The notes under the pieces: generated by a model
Told to the model about the DNA's origin: nothing
Database searches by the model: none
Seen by the model: the letters and a program-made list of their open reading frames with translations, nothing else
Shown: positions 24,371-33,122 of the stretch, one piece after another
Layout: each line of letters begins with the position of its first letter
Position numbering within the stretch: position 1 is the stretch's first letter
Assembly (NCBI GenBank): GCA_031411495.1
Contig: JANOBD010000168.1
Coordinates: forward strand, 1-64,000
Reading direction: 5' to 3'
Length of the DNA stretch: 64,000 bases
Source of the DNA: JANOBD01 sp031411495
GTDB taxonomy: Bacteria; Planctomycetota; Phycisphaerae; Tepidisphaerales; Tepidisphaeraceae
Translations under genes and position numbers: made by a program

Positions 24371-24889
24371 TCAACCGAAGATCGACGGCAACCCGAGCGA
24401 CCGCCGCAAATCTGCGATCTGTCCGCAATGCGTGCCGTTGTGAAACGTCATCCGCGCAGCGAGCTTCCAGGCCGGCGCCATCGATTTCCCCCAGGCAACA
24501 GGCTTGTCGAGCGCAGCGTCGCTCGCGCGCTCGAATGCCAGGCAGACGCGCTCGGCCGCGTCATCGAAGATCTGCACGCACCGCTCGAAGGGCGGGTAGA
24601 TGGACGCATCAATTTTCGGCCGCGACCCGAACGCGACCGATTCCGTTGCGTACCGAAGCGAATCGCCCACCGGCCCGTCGATAAACATGCTCTGGGGCAG
24701 ATCCACCGGTTCCAGCTTGTCGGCGGCACGGTACATCACCAGCGCGAGGTGGCCGAGTGTCCAGGTCAGGTGGTTGGGCAGATTCGCCGCGGTGGCGAGG
24801 CAGTTGCTCGAATCGAAGCCGATGAGATAGCGCGTAAACAGCGTGTGCGACTCGCGAATCATCGCGGCGAGGGTCTGGGAGCGGGTCAT
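24371..24889 (-). CDS. DinB-superfamily protein
   Basis: A 172-residue four-helix-bundle protein of the DinB/YfiT metal-binding superfamily. The metal-ligand pattern is visible as HLTWTLGHLA (near 40-49) and the C-terminal HNGTHCGQI (near 150-158). Family members act as thiol-dependent transferases or damage-inducible proteins; the substrate here is unknown. It overlaps no neighbour; the PHP phosphatase gene follows 30 bases upstream on the same strand. A second DinB protein occurs at 45429. Confidence 0.85.
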   Translation of the reverse strand: MTRSQTLAAMIRESHTLFTRYLIGFDSSNCLATAANLPNHLTWTLGHLALVMYRAADKLEPVDLPQSMFIDGPVGDSLRYATESVAFGSRPKIDASIYPPFERCVQIFDDAAERVCLAFERASDAALDKPVAWGKSMAPAWKLAARMTFHNGTHCGQIADLRRSLGLPSIFG

Positions 24890-24919
24890 GCGCGTATTGT
24901 GCCGGGACGCGAGCGGGGT

Positions 24920-25666
24920 TCAAAGCATCGGTCTACTCGAGGTCGAAACAAGGTCCAGCCCGATGACCTTCGCCGGATTCGACTTCGTGAGTCGGTCAAC
25001 TTCCGCATTTCCAAGCAGCTCGATCGCACTCTGCAGCCCGCGCAATCGGATTTCGATGGAATCGATGCGATGGGCATCAGAAGACAACGCGAAGTATCGC
25101 CCTTCACGCAGCCAGCGTTCGGCGCACTCGCGCGTGCGTGAGCCGGGCGGGTCGGCGAGGCACTGCAGGTTGCATTGCAGCAGCACGCCACGCTCGGCGA
25201 GTTCGTCGAGCACGTGCGGGTGGCCTTGGAACGCGCCGATCCGCTCGGGATGGGCCTGGATCGGAATGGCGCCGAGCGTCCGGAACCGTTCGAGGCGCTC
25301 CCAGTAATCAGCCGGCAACTCGCCCGCCCAGAAGTCGAAGAGGACGTATTTTCGCGCCATGCCGTAGCTGGGGATCTCGTCATCGTGCAGCGCAAAGAGG
25401 TCGAGATCGATCAGGTTCAGTTCGCCGGCGCCGACGAGCGTGATCGGCACGCCGCGCGCGTTGAACTCGCCCTGCAGGACGTTGACGCGATCAGTGATAA
25501 ACGCCGGCGAGTACGGGTGCTCCGGCCAGATGTGCGGCGAGCATGTGAGGTGCGAGTAACCGGCATCGGCCATGCGAAGGGCAAGTCGGACCGACTCGTC
25601 GACCGATCGGGAGCCGTCATCAAGTTCTGGAAGGAAATGGCCGTGTAGGTCGATGCGTCCGGGCAT
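24920..25666 (-). CDS. CpsB/YwqE-type PHP tyrosine-protein phosphatase
   Basis: PHP-fold metallophosphatase of 248 residues, resembling CpsB/CapC/YwqE enzymes that dephosphorylate bacterial tyrosine kinases controlling exopolysaccharide synthesis. All metal-binding motifs are visible in order: DLHGH (6-10), CSPH (near 42), GAGEL (near 79), AHPER (near 138) and SSDAH (near 194). No polysaccharide-synthesis kinase gene lies nearby, so the partner is unknown. The neighbours are DinB and rpiA, all on the same strand. Confidence 0.9.
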   Translation of the reverse strand: MPGRIDLHGHFLPELDDGSRSVDESVRLALRMADAGYSHLTCSPHIWPEHPYSPAFITDRVNVLQGEFNARGVPITLVGAGELNLIDLDLFALHDDEIPSYGMARKYVLFDFWAGELPADYWERLERFRTLGAIPIQAHPERIGAFQGHPHVLDELAERGVLLQCNLQCLADPPGSRTRECAERWLREGRYFALSSDAHRIDSIEIRLRGLQSAIELLGNAEVDRLTKSNPAKVIGLDLVSTSSRPML

Positions 25667-25688
25667 GTTCAGTTGGATTGTAGGCCGA

Positions 25689-26381
25689 TCAATTGACGCG
25701 ATGGCGGGTGGAGACAGATCCGCCCTGGGTCGCGATCACGACTGTAGAGGCCATCCCCAGGAAGAGGCCATGTTCCACGATGCCGGCGCGATCCGCGAGG
25801 TTTCGCGCCAGCTCACGTGCGTCTGCGATGCCCGTTTGAAACGTGCAATGAAAGATGTAGTTGTGGTTGTCGGTGACGAACGGACTGCCGTCATCTTTGA
25901 GCCGGAGCGTCGGCGTCGCGCCCAGCGACCTCAGGAACCGCTCGTGCGACTCCAGTGCGAAGGGCGTAACCTCGACCGGCAACGCGCCCTTGGTGCCTAG
26001 ACGCGAGACGAGCTTGGAGTCATCAACGATGATGACGAGCTTGTTTGCCGTCTGCTCAACGATTTTCTCGCGGAGCAGGGCGCCGCCGAGGCCTTTGATG
26101 AGGTCGAGATTCGGGTCGACCTCGTCCGCGCCATCGACCGCGACATCACATCCCTCCCGGGAGGCGAAATCGACGATCGGTATTTTCATTGACCGGGCGA
26201 GTTGCTCGGACGCGAGGCTGGTGGGCAATCCGGAGATTTCACGCAGGTCTCCGGCAACAAGCGCTGCGGCGAGTTCGTGAATGAAAAGCGTGGCTGTAGA
26301 GCCCGAACCGAGCCCGACCGTCATACCGCTTTGAACGTATTTGAGCGCTTCCCGAGCGGCGAGCCTTTTTGCCTCCGACAT
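25689..26381 (-). CDS. rpiA: Ribose-5-phosphate isomerase A
   Basis: Interconverts ribose 5-phosphate and ribulose 5-phosphate in the non-oxidative pentose phosphate pathway. The 230-residue product has the family motifs GLGSGSTA (near 23), DGADEVD (near 83, active site), KGLGGALLREK (near 95) and GIVEHGLF (near 209). Length and motifs are normal. The stop lies 22 bases from the start of the PHP gene, so the two may be co-transcribed. Confidence 0.97.
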   Translation of the reverse strand: MSEAKRLAAREALKYVQSGMTVGLGSGSTATLFIHELAAALVAGDLREISGLPTSLASEQLARSMKIPIVDFASREGCDVAVDGADEVDPNLDLIKGLGGALLREKIVEQTANKLVIIVDDSKLVSRLGTKGALPVEVTPFALESHERFLRSLGATPTLRLKDDGSPFVTDNHNYIFHCTFQTGIADARELARNLADRAGIVEHGLFLGMASTVVIATQGGSVSTRHRVN

Positions 26382-26746
26382 AAGGGTGCGAAGATAGCCA
26401 AACCGACCCGAAGGGAACAGGGCGGTGGCTGGCGGCGTCGAGTGGGAGACAAATAAACCGCTCTTCGACGAATATCGGCTGCAACCAACCCGTTTTAGGG
26501 CTGTTCGATATTAGAGGAATCGGGTAATTTGAGGAGAGTCCACGTCGAGCGCTTCAAAAGGTATGGGTGGGATCTTCGATCGCGTGTGTGACGCCACAAG
26601 TTTTCCTGCCCGGGCCACGGTCCCCGACGAGGCCGATAAACCTTTTACTGCGGCGAAGTTGCGAATGAAGCAACTTACCCGAATATTGCAATTCGCGGCG
26701 GCGTGTGGCAATATCCACGACCTGCCAGAGAAACGAGAACAAGAAC
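26382..26746. other. Gene-free region between rpiA and hypothetical gene
   Basis: Divergent intergenic region of 365 bases. The promoter at 26686-26714 serves the right-hand gene. I see no gene, repeat or RNA structure in the rest. Confidence 0.5.
26686..26714 (+). promoter_or_regulatory. Promoter of the hypothetical gene at 26747
   Basis: TTGCAA (26686-26691), a 17-base spacer, and CAATAT (26709-26714) put the start of transcription about 25 bases before the ATG. Confidence 0.5.
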
Positions 26747-27277
26747 ATGCTGCTGCAGACCAACAGCTACGTTGTACCCAAGGAAAAGCGCACCGAACAC
26801 GCGCGCCTCATCAAACGGTTCCGCGCGCTCATGATCAAGCTCGGCTGTGAGGATTTTGATGTCTGCGAGCAGACCGGCCCGAATTGGAGTACCGAAGTCG
26901 GGGGCCGGTTCGTCCAGTTGATGCGATTTAAGGACGAAGCCCACCAGAAGGCCGTCCGCGAAGCCGAACAGTCCGATGCGAGCGCACAAGACCTGGTTCG
27001 CGAGTTTTGCGAACTCGTTGACTACAACTATCAGCACCAACAGGGCCTCGCGACAACCGCGTACTACCGCTCGCTGAATACTCCGCCAGCGCTACGGGCG
27101 AATGCACCGTCCAACCCGAGCGCTCTTCCGCAGCCGATGCTTCCCTCGGATCAGCACCCGCTCGATGATGTTCCGCCAATCGATGATGTGGCGGCTATCG
27201 ACGACGTCCCACCCATCGAAACCGGGAGGAAGGGCGTCAAGCATACCGTAGGTCGCAACGGCGAGATCGACGACTGA
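26747..27277 (+). CDS. Hypothetical protein with acidic DDV repeats
   Basis: A 176-residue protein that I do not recognise. The ATG at 26747 (MLLQTNSYVVPKEKR) is the likely start, although the ribosome-binding site is weak. Residues about 1-95 look like a compact soluble domain with Lys/Arg-rich helices (EHARLIKRFRALMIKLG). The C-terminal third is a linker with tandem (L/I)DDV units (PLDDVPPIDDVAAIDDVPPI). No signal peptide or membrane segment. Its own promoter and terminator make it a single-gene unit. Confidence 0.75.
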   Translation: MLLQTNSYVVPKEKRTEHARLIKRFRALMIKLGCEDFDVCEQTGPNWSTEVGGRFVQLMRFKDEAHQKAVREAEQSDASAQDLVREFCELVDYNYQHQQGLATTAYYRSLNTPPALRANAPSNPSALPQPMLPSDQHPLDDVPPIDDVAAIDDVPPIETGRKGVKHTVGRNGEIDD

Positions 27278-27309
27278 TCGTCCAATCGAGCATTCAACGC
27301 AGAACCTGC

Positions 27310-27335
27310 CGGCGATTTCCATCGCCGCTTTTTTT
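27310..27335 (+). terminator. Rho-independent terminator of the hypothetical gene
   Basis: CGGCGAT (27310-27316) pairs with ATCGCCG (27321-27327) across a TTCC loop and is followed by CTTTTTTT. Confidence 0.9.
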
Positions 27336-27364
27336 CGGCTTTTCAAGTTTCGGCGCAAGCGGAA

Positions 27365-27390
27365 GCAAGCCCATCATCCGATGGGCTTGC
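27365..27390 (-). terminator. Hairpin downstream of rpmH
   Basis: A perfect 10-bp stem GCAAGCCCAT / ATGGGCTTGC with a 6-base loop, 34 bases past the rpmH stop on the minus strand. There is no U-tract, so termination strength is uncertain. Confidence 0.5.
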
Positions 27391-27423
27391 CGTCTGGCTT
27401 TAAGCGTAATCCGACTGAATCGA

Positions 27424-27558
27424 TCAGACCACTTGGACGCGACGGCCGGCGGCGCGCTTGCGGTTGATGATCTTGCGGCCGTTCTTCGTGGACATGCGGG
27501 CGCGAAAGCCGAGCTTGCGGGCGCGCTTCACTTTGCTGATTCGGTGCGGGTAATGCAT
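27424..27558 (-). CDS. rpmH: 50S ribosomal protein L34 (bL34)
   Basis: A 44-residue, highly basic protein read from the ATG at 27556-27558 to the stop at 27424-27426. The sequence has the L34 pattern: HRISKVKRARKLGFRARM followed by STKNGRKIINRKRAAGRR, so the standard GFRARM and GRKIINRKRA motifs are intact. GAGAGG lies 5 bases before the ATG. In most bacteria rpmH is followed by rnpA and lies near dnaA; here neither is adjacent. It stands alone downstream of a beta-propeller gene. Confidence 0.95.
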   Translation of the reverse strand: MHYPHRISKVKRARKLGFRARMSTKNGRKIINRKRAAGRRVQVV

Positions 27559-27620
27559 GAAAACCTCTCGAACTCGTTCCCGGATCGCAATTTGTGCGAC
27601 CTGTCACCCTGAGGCGACCT

Positions 27621-29855
27621 TTACTTGTTTTCAGGCCGAATCGTCACCGATTCGTAAGCCGTGTTGCCACTCTCGTCACGGCTTCGAAGCGAAACCACGC
27701 GTGCGGCTGGGCCCGGATCGGGCAATACAATGCTGTATTGCTCATCCGGCGAATCGTTAAGCATATCCGAAGGCTGGACGCTCTGCCAGTGCTCGTCTGC
27801 GTCCATTGAGTATTCCAAGCCGGAAACGATGCCGATCCGGTCCGCGACTCGCAGCGCAATCGTCACCTTTCCCCCATCACGCGTCAGGTTGATATCGCCG
27901 ATCACCGGCGGCGTATTGTCGACCTGCATCGGCTCGGCAATCCGCGAGACGGTCTTGCCCATCCCGACCGCGTTCGCCAGCGCGTCCGAGGCCTCTACCT
28001 TCACCTCATATCGCCCGTCCGAAAGCTTGCGCGTGTCCCATTGCCAGGTCACCTCGGTCAGATCCTTGGCGAGCTGAATCCAAGGCGATGTCGGCGAGCT
28101 TCGCTCAAAAATCGTATAGCGCAGCTCGTCACCGTTTGGTTCGGTTGCCGTCCAGCTGATCGTCCGCATCGGCTGCGGCGTTCCGTCGGTGGTCGCGTCG
28201 ACGGTCACGCTGACCGAATCGATCCGCGGCGCGACGTTCGGCTCGAGATAGGCGATGGACACGTCCTCCAGCGTCGGCGTCGCCTGGCCATTGCCCGAGA
28301 GAATCAGGCGATACTGCAGGAACCTTCCCGGCGGCGTCTGGATATTCGTAAACCGCGCGGCTGGCACCGGCTCCGACCAGTCGGTCCACAGCGGCGACTC
28401 TTCGTTTTCCACATTGCCGGAACGCGTCGAGATCGAGATCGATGTCTCCGGTGCGATCGTGCCGCGGATCTGCGCCTTGCCGAACGCCGAGATCTGCGTC
28501 GCGTCAAGAACACTACTGGTGAAGGTGCCGGTTTTGGCGAGTTCGGCTGTCAGTTTGGAAAGCGTGGAGGAAAGTGCCGAGCCGACATAGATGCTCTTAT
28601 CCGACGCGATAAGAATTGAAGTGAGCATCTGCGAACGGGACTTGGTGATCGCCGCATGTTCTTCGCTCGACAGATCGAGGCTGTAAAGCGTTCCGGTCGG
28701 GCCGGTGGCGATGAGCAACTGGTTCTCGAGGCGTGCCATCGCAAGCACCATGGTGGGATCGCGGAAGATCTCGCTCACGAAACCCTGCGAGTCGATGCGG
28801 TAGACGGCATTGCCGTTGGGCGCCGGTTCGTCGCCACCGATCTGGGTGATGGGGCCGGCCGGCGAAGCGCCGTGTTGTGCGGGTTGCGTATCGGCGCCGG
28901 TGGGTGGGTCGAGGGGTTCCGCCGCCGGAGCGGGAGTTGCCGGCTCGGCATGCAACTCGCCCGGGCTCGCGACATCGTCTGACGGTTTGGGCTTGGGCGC
29001 CTGGGCGGGCTCCTGGAAGAGCGGCTCGCCGGTGGTGTGATCGGTCGGATGCCCGGCCGGTTCGGTTGTCGCGGCAGGTTCGCTGGCCTCAACGAGTTGA
29101 CTAGTAGCGGCGTAGACCTGGCCGTTGCGCGTGTCGAGCAATAGCGTGCTCACTTCGGATTCTGGCGCGTCGAATACCACCGTCGCCTTGCCCGTCTTGC
29201 GATCGATCTTCAATATCAGTCCGTTCGGATCGGTACCGACGAAGAGCATGTCATTCATCGAGACGACGCAGCGGAGGTTGTCCTCGTCGCTGTCGAAAAC
29301 GACTTTCGAGGACTTGGTGGCCGGATCCACCTCGTAGAGCGCGCCGTTGGGACCGGTGGCGAGATAGATCTTGCCGTCGGCCGCCAGCGCGATGCCCCAG
29401 ATGTATTGCACGCCCGGCAGTTCGACGAGCGATTCGGGCGCGGTCGCGCCCTTTTTGAGAATCTGGAGCTTTGCCGTCTCACCGCTGACGCCGATCAGCA
29501 CATCGCCTGACGCTTCGACGGCGAGCGCGCTCACTGCCGCACCGTCGCCAAAGTCCGCGAGCGTCGTCGGCTTCTTGTCTTTGAGCGCGATGAGCAGACC
29601 GGAGGCATTCGTTCCGAGGTAGACCGTCCCGTCGAGTCCTTCGGCGAGCGCGTCGATGGAGGCATACTTGCCGTCGTCTGGCAGAACGCTTTCGATCGCG
29701 CGGGCGAGTTTCAACTGGCCGAAGTTGGTCGCGACCAGCGAATCGAGTTTGCCCGCTTCGAAGTCTGCAGGCGACGACTGGGTAAAGAACATCGTCTTGG
29801 TCGCCAGCGCGGGCGTCGCGATCGCAAGGCACAGGAGGAGAATTCGCTTGGTCAT
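27621..29855 (-). CDS. Secreted beta-propeller protein with C-terminal Fn3-like domain
   Basis: A 744-residue protein with a signal peptide (MTKRILLLCLAIATPALA) from the ATG at 29853-29855. Residues about 20-270 and 350-480 are propeller-like blades (YLGTNASGLLIAL, YLATGPNGALYEV, FVGTDPNGLILKI). They are separated by a Pro/Thr/Ala-rich linker (about 255-345). The C-terminal part (about 560-744) resembles fibronectin III / two-component Y_Y_Y-type domains (VEASDALANAV, SLRSRDESGNTAY). No transmembrane kinase follows. It is likely an exported scaffold or ligand-binding protein; it lies 106 bases downstream of the S55 peptidase gene and may be co-transcribed. Confidence 0.8.
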   Translation of the reverse strand: MTKRILLLCLAIATPALATKTMFFTQSSPADFEAGKLDSLVATNFGQLKLARAIESVLPDDGKYASIDALAEGLDGTVYLGTNASGLLIALKDKKPTTLADFGDGAAVSALAVEASGDVLIGVSGETAKLQILKKGATAPESLVELPGVQYIWGIALAADGKIYLATGPNGALYEVDPATKSSKVVFDSDEDNLRCVVSMNDMLFVGTDPNGLILKIDRKTGKATVVFDAPESEVSTLLLDTRNGQVYAATSQLVEASEPAATTEPAGHPTDHTTGEPLFQEPAQAPKPKPSDDVASPGELHAEPATPAPAAEPLDPPTGADTQPAQHGASPAGPITQIGGDEPAPNGNAVYRIDSQGFVSEIFRDPTMVLAMARLENQLLIATGPTGTLYSLDLSSEEHAAITKSRSQMLTSILIASDKSIYVGSALSSTLSKLTAELAKTGTFTSSVLDATQISAFGKAQIRGTIAPETSISISTRSGNVENEESPLWTDWSEPVPAARFTNIQTPPGRFLQYRLILSGNGQATPTLEDVSIAYLEPNVAPRIDSVSVTVDATTDGTPQPMRTISWTATEPNGDELRYTIFERSSPTSPWIQLAKDLTEVTWQWDTRKLSDGRYEVKVEASDALANAVGMGKTVSRIAEPMQVDNTPPVIGDINLTRDGGKVTIALRVADRIGIVSGLEYSMDADEHWQSVQPSDMLNDSPDEQYSIVLPDPGPAARVVSLRSRDESGNTAYESVTIRPENK

Positions 29856-29960
29856 GGGTTTGTTCCGATTTCGATATTCAGCCAACACACATCTCACCAG
29901 CCGGGATTCGTCAGATTCCAAAAGCTCATCGCGGTCATTCGGCGCAGCCTTGCGCAGAAC

Positions 29961-31853
29961 TCAGGGTAACTTCCGTGCGACGTGAATCGGCACACTCGCG
30001 CTGCCGCTGATCGGCCGGTCCATCTCGATCGTCTTCACGCTCGACTCCACACCCGCGGCCGTGTCCGGCCGAGCAGCGGCTTCCAGGATCGTTCGCTTGG
30101 AAGCCGGGAGCTTCTCGAGCGAAGTCCGCCCGATCGAAACGTTCTGTCGCGTGCCCGTCAACCGTGTGTAGATCCGGTCGGTTCGCGTTTGGCTTACCAC
30201 CGTCTGGATCGTCTCGTACAACTCGTCGATATTGCGCACCGAGAACCGCCCGGGCTTGCTCTGCATGTCCAGTTGCAGGTTGGTCGGCGCGTCGGCAATC
30301 GAGATGGTGTAGTCGCCGTCGGGCAGATTTTTCGGGATCTCGACATCGACCGTCTTCTCATAGACCTCGCTGCGATACGGCCTGAGACGAAGACGGATCG
30401 ACACCGTTTCGCCGGGCTTGTAGGTCGAGCCGGCGGGCGTGGCCGAGAGGATTTCGGCGGCATTCGTGCCGTCGTGAATGATCGCCTTGGCGCGGACGCC
30501 TTCGAGATTCACTTCCTCAAGCGGATTGCTCGCCAACAGCATTGCCGGCCAGACGACGTTCTGCGGGATACTCTCGCCCGCGACGCTGCTCGCCAGGCCG
30601 TTCATCGTCAGGGTGCGCTGGCCTTCGAACTTCAACTCGACTTCGTATTCGACGGTATAGTCGCGCGGCAGGGCCTTTTCGCTCGAGAGGGACGACTGCA
30701 CCGCCATGCCCACCAGCATCGGCGTCATGAGGGGGTGGACGGCGCACTCGTAATGGAACGTCTGCTTGTTGCGATTCGTGCGGTCGTCCATCTCCACAAC
30801 GATCGGAAAGGTCCGCGCCTTGGCGCCGATCTGCCCGGCGACGCCGGTGGCGCCGTCCATGTCGATCGCGCCGCTCACCTTGCCGACCGATCCGATCTTG
30901 AAACTCGATGTGAGGACGGGCATGACGAGATTGATCGATCCCGCGCCCATCGGGACGGAGGTGTCGCCTTCGCCATTGAACGGGTGGCCGAATCCGTAGG
31001 CGCGGCCGTCAATGATCTCGGTGCAGGTCCCGATCGCCGCGAGATCCATATCGCCGGAGAGCATCGCCGCACCCAGCACCGAGCCGGGCTCCAGTTGGGC
31101 ATCGCTCGATTCGCTTCCGCCGCCGGGCGCGACCATCGGTTCAAAGCCGCGCGCGCGGAGCATCGGAGCGACATTCTGGATCTGCGCCTGGCTCATGCCG
31201 CGGATCGAGAGCGGCGTCATCAGTTGCCGCAACTTCGGCGCGCCGGCTTGTTCTTCATGTGAAGCAGGGTCCGATTGGCCAAGTTCGAACAGCGATCGCT
31301 GCGACGCCGGCTTTGCGAGTGACGTGAAGACTTCCGACTTCAGCAGCGACCAGCTTCCGGTTCGCGCCTTGGCGGTTTCCGACTTCCTCGGTGCCTGTTC
31401 GAGCTGAAGCATGTATTCGATGGGCTGGACGCCCACGATCGGGTCGCGCGCCAGGTCAAAGCCATATGCATACGCACCGATGAGCCGCGCCTTGCCGGTC
31501 TCGTCATACAGGTAAATGGGCGATCCGCTGCACCCTGCGATCGGGCCGACGTGTTGCATGAACTCGTCGACGCAGCGCACCATGACGACCGACTTCTTCG
31601 GGCCGAACACATTCTTGAGAACCGTAATCACTTCGACATCGAACTTGCTGATCTTGGTGCCGGAGAGGACGGTCAGGCCGTAGCCTTTCATCCCTTCGCG
31701 AACTTCGTCGACGCGCATGTGCTTTTCCGGATCGAATACGGATTTGGCAGGAGGCCGCTCGCTGGACTCCGCAGGTTTCGTCGTGGGTTGGACCTGAGCC
31801 AAAACGGGCGCAGCGAGGATCAATCCGAGCAGCAAGGCGGGAAGAGGTCGCAT
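29961..31853 (-). CDS. SpoIVB-type S55 family serine peptidase
   Basis: Secreted S55-family protease, 630 residues from the ATG at 31851-31853 (AAGGAG 6 bases upstream). The signal peptide is about 1-20. The S55 features are GMKGYGLTVLSGTKI (near 54), the catalytic Ser in GCSGSPIY (near 107-114), and GVQPIEYML (near 148). The remainder contains further beta-rich segments (about 230-630). In Bacillus the family cleaves SpoIVFA in sporulation; planctomycetes do not sporulate, so its target here is unknown. It precedes the propeller gene on the same strand. Confidence 0.85.
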   Translation of the reverse strand: MRPLPALLLGLILAAPVLAQVQPTTKPAESSERPPAKSVFDPEKHMRVDEVREGMKGYGLTVLSGTKISKFDVEVITVLKNVFGPKKSVVMVRCVDEFMQHVGPIAGCSGSPIYLYDETGKARLIGAYAYGFDLARDPIVGVQPIEYMLQLEQAPRKSETAKARTGSWSLLKSEVFTSLAKPASQRSLFELGQSDPASHEEQAGAPKLRQLMTPLSIRGMSQAQIQNVAPMLRARGFEPMVAPGGGSESSDAQLEPGSVLGAAMLSGDMDLAAIGTCTEIIDGRAYGFGHPFNGEGDTSVPMGAGSINLVMPVLTSSFKIGSVGKVSGAIDMDGATGVAGQIGAKARTFPIVVEMDDRTNRNKQTFHYECAVHPLMTPMLVGMAVQSSLSSEKALPRDYTVEYEVELKFEGQRTLTMNGLASSVAGESIPQNVVWPAMLLASNPLEEVNLEGVRAKAIIHDGTNAAEILSATPAGSTYKPGETVSIRLRLRPYRSEVYEKTVDVEIPKNLPDGDYTISIADAPTNLQLDMQSKPGRFSVRNIDELYETIQTVVSQTRTDRIYTRLTGTRQNVSIGRTSLEKLPASKRTILEAAARPDTAAGVESSVKTIEMDRPISGSASVPIHVARKLP

Positions 31854-32174
31854 CCGATCTCCTTCGAACAGATCCAGAATGAACTTGAATGCGCTTATCG
31901 AACGCACGAATACGCAGAAATCGCATCGAATCGGCAGCGACCCAAGGCGCGGCAGTGCCGACTCTATGATTCGTCCGAGAATGCCGCAAGCGGAATGCAG
32001 GCGGTCATCAAATGCTCATGGGGCCCATTGGAGGTCGGCCGGTAACGGGACAAGCTGTCGCGGCCGACACAATCGGCGGCAATCGCGTCGTCTGGCGAGG
32101 CGATTCGCGTTGACAGCCTTCGGAACGCCCGATAGCGTTGAGAGACGTTTCGCCACCGAGATTGAGGACATTCA
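31854..32174. other. Divergent intergenic region between S55 gene and rnc
   Basis: A 321-base stretch holding the promoter at 32110-32138 for rnc. No repeat or RNA gene was seen; the minus-strand promoter for the S55 gene was not resolved. Confidence 0.5.
32110..32138 (+). promoter_or_regulatory. Promoter of rnc
   Basis: Consensus TTGACA (32110-32115) with a weak -10 (GATAGCGT, 32131-32138) at 15-17 bases spacing. Confidence 0.4.
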
Positions 32175-32921
32175 GTGAGCCCCGACCTACGTTCCGACGC
32201 TGAAAAAGTTCTTGAATACACCTTCCAATCCGAAGCGCTCCTCAAAGAGTCGCTGACCCACGCCTCCATCGCCGACAACCGCCTGCACAGCAATGAACGG
32301 ATGGAGTTCCTCGGTGATGCGGTGCTCGACCTGATCATCTGCAACGATATCTACAAGCGGTTCCCGACCTATGCCGAAGGCGAGCTGACCAAGATCAAGA
32401 GTGCCGTCGTCTCGCGCAAGACGTGTGCGGATGTGGCGCGGGAGATCTCGCTCGACAAGCTGCTGATCATCGGCAAGGGAATCAGCAGCCGCGCCGCGAT
32501 GCCGCCGAGCCTCGCCGCCGCGGTGTACGAATCGATCGTCGCCGCGATCTACCTCGACGGCGGCTACGATGCCGCGAGCAAGTTTGTCATGCGGACGATG
32601 GGGCCGAAGATCATCTCGATCAGCGCCTCGATTCACCAGCACAACTACAAGGCCACGCTGCAGCAGCACGCGCAGGGCACCCTCCACGCCAGCCCGATGT
32701 ACGAACTGCTGGACGAGAAAGGCCCGGACCACAGCAAGTGTTTCGAAATATGCGTGACGATCGCCGGCCGACGCTTCGAAAGCGCCTGGGGAACGAACAA
32801 AAAGATCGCCGAGCAGAAGGCGGCGCTCATGGCGCTGCTGGAACTGAACGTGATCAAACCGGAAGAGGCCGAGCAGGCAATGGAAACCGTGAACGCGGGC
32901 GTTGCGGATTTCATTGAATGA
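32175..32921 (+). CDS. rnc: Ribonuclease III
   Basis: Double-strand-specific endoribonuclease for rRNA and mRNA processing. The 248-residue product has the catalytic signature NERMEFLGDAVL (40-51, with E44 and D48), the second acidic motif near AAAVYESIVAAIYLDGG (about 114-130), and a C-terminal double-stranded RNA-binding domain (about 160-232). The start is GTG at 32175, preceded by TTGAGG at 8 bases. It is followed by a long inverted repeat and then recQ. The numerous long hairpins between genes in this window are the type of RNA this enzyme could process, which is inference. Confidence 0.96.
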   Translation: MSPDLRSDAEKVLEYTFQSEALLKESLTHASIADNRLHSNERMEFLGDAVLDLIICNDIYKRFPTYAEGELTKIKSAVVSRKTCADVAREISLDKLLIIGKGISSRAAMPPSLAAAVYESIVAAIYLDGGYDAASKFVMRTMGPKIISISASIHQHNYKATLQQHAQGTLHASPMYELLDEKGPDHSKCFEICVTIAGRRFESAWGTNKKIAEQKAALMALLELNVIKPEEAEQAMETVNAGVADFIE

Positions 32922-32942
32922 CTGTGCGTCTTTAGGTTTTGT

Positions 32943-33048
32943 GTCATTCTGAGGGAGCCTGAGCGACCGAAGAATCTCGGCAGCGCCATGTCGACAGCTT
33001 TGTTGCGCACCCGAGAATCTTCATCAGGTGAACCTGATTCAGAATGAC
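32943..33048. repeat. Long inverted repeat of the GTCATTCTGAGGGAG family
   Basis: Arms 32943-32980 and 33011-33048 are reverse complements at their ends (GTCATTCTGA with TCAGAATGAC; GAAGAATCTCGG with CCGAGAATCTTC) and diverge in the middle. It occupies most of the gap between rnc and recQ. A relative with TCACCCTGAGG occurs at 9021-9101. Confidence 0.75.
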
Positions 33049-33122
33049 AGCGTCTGGTTCCCGACCTTTGCGATGCGGTAGGAATTTCGCCGTTGCCGAT
33101 CGGTCGGATAAGCTGCGCTTTG

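Noticed and set aside
27424..27558. Replication origin near rpmH
   Set aside because: No dnaA, dnaN, rnpA or DnaA-box cluster (TTATCCACA) was seen.
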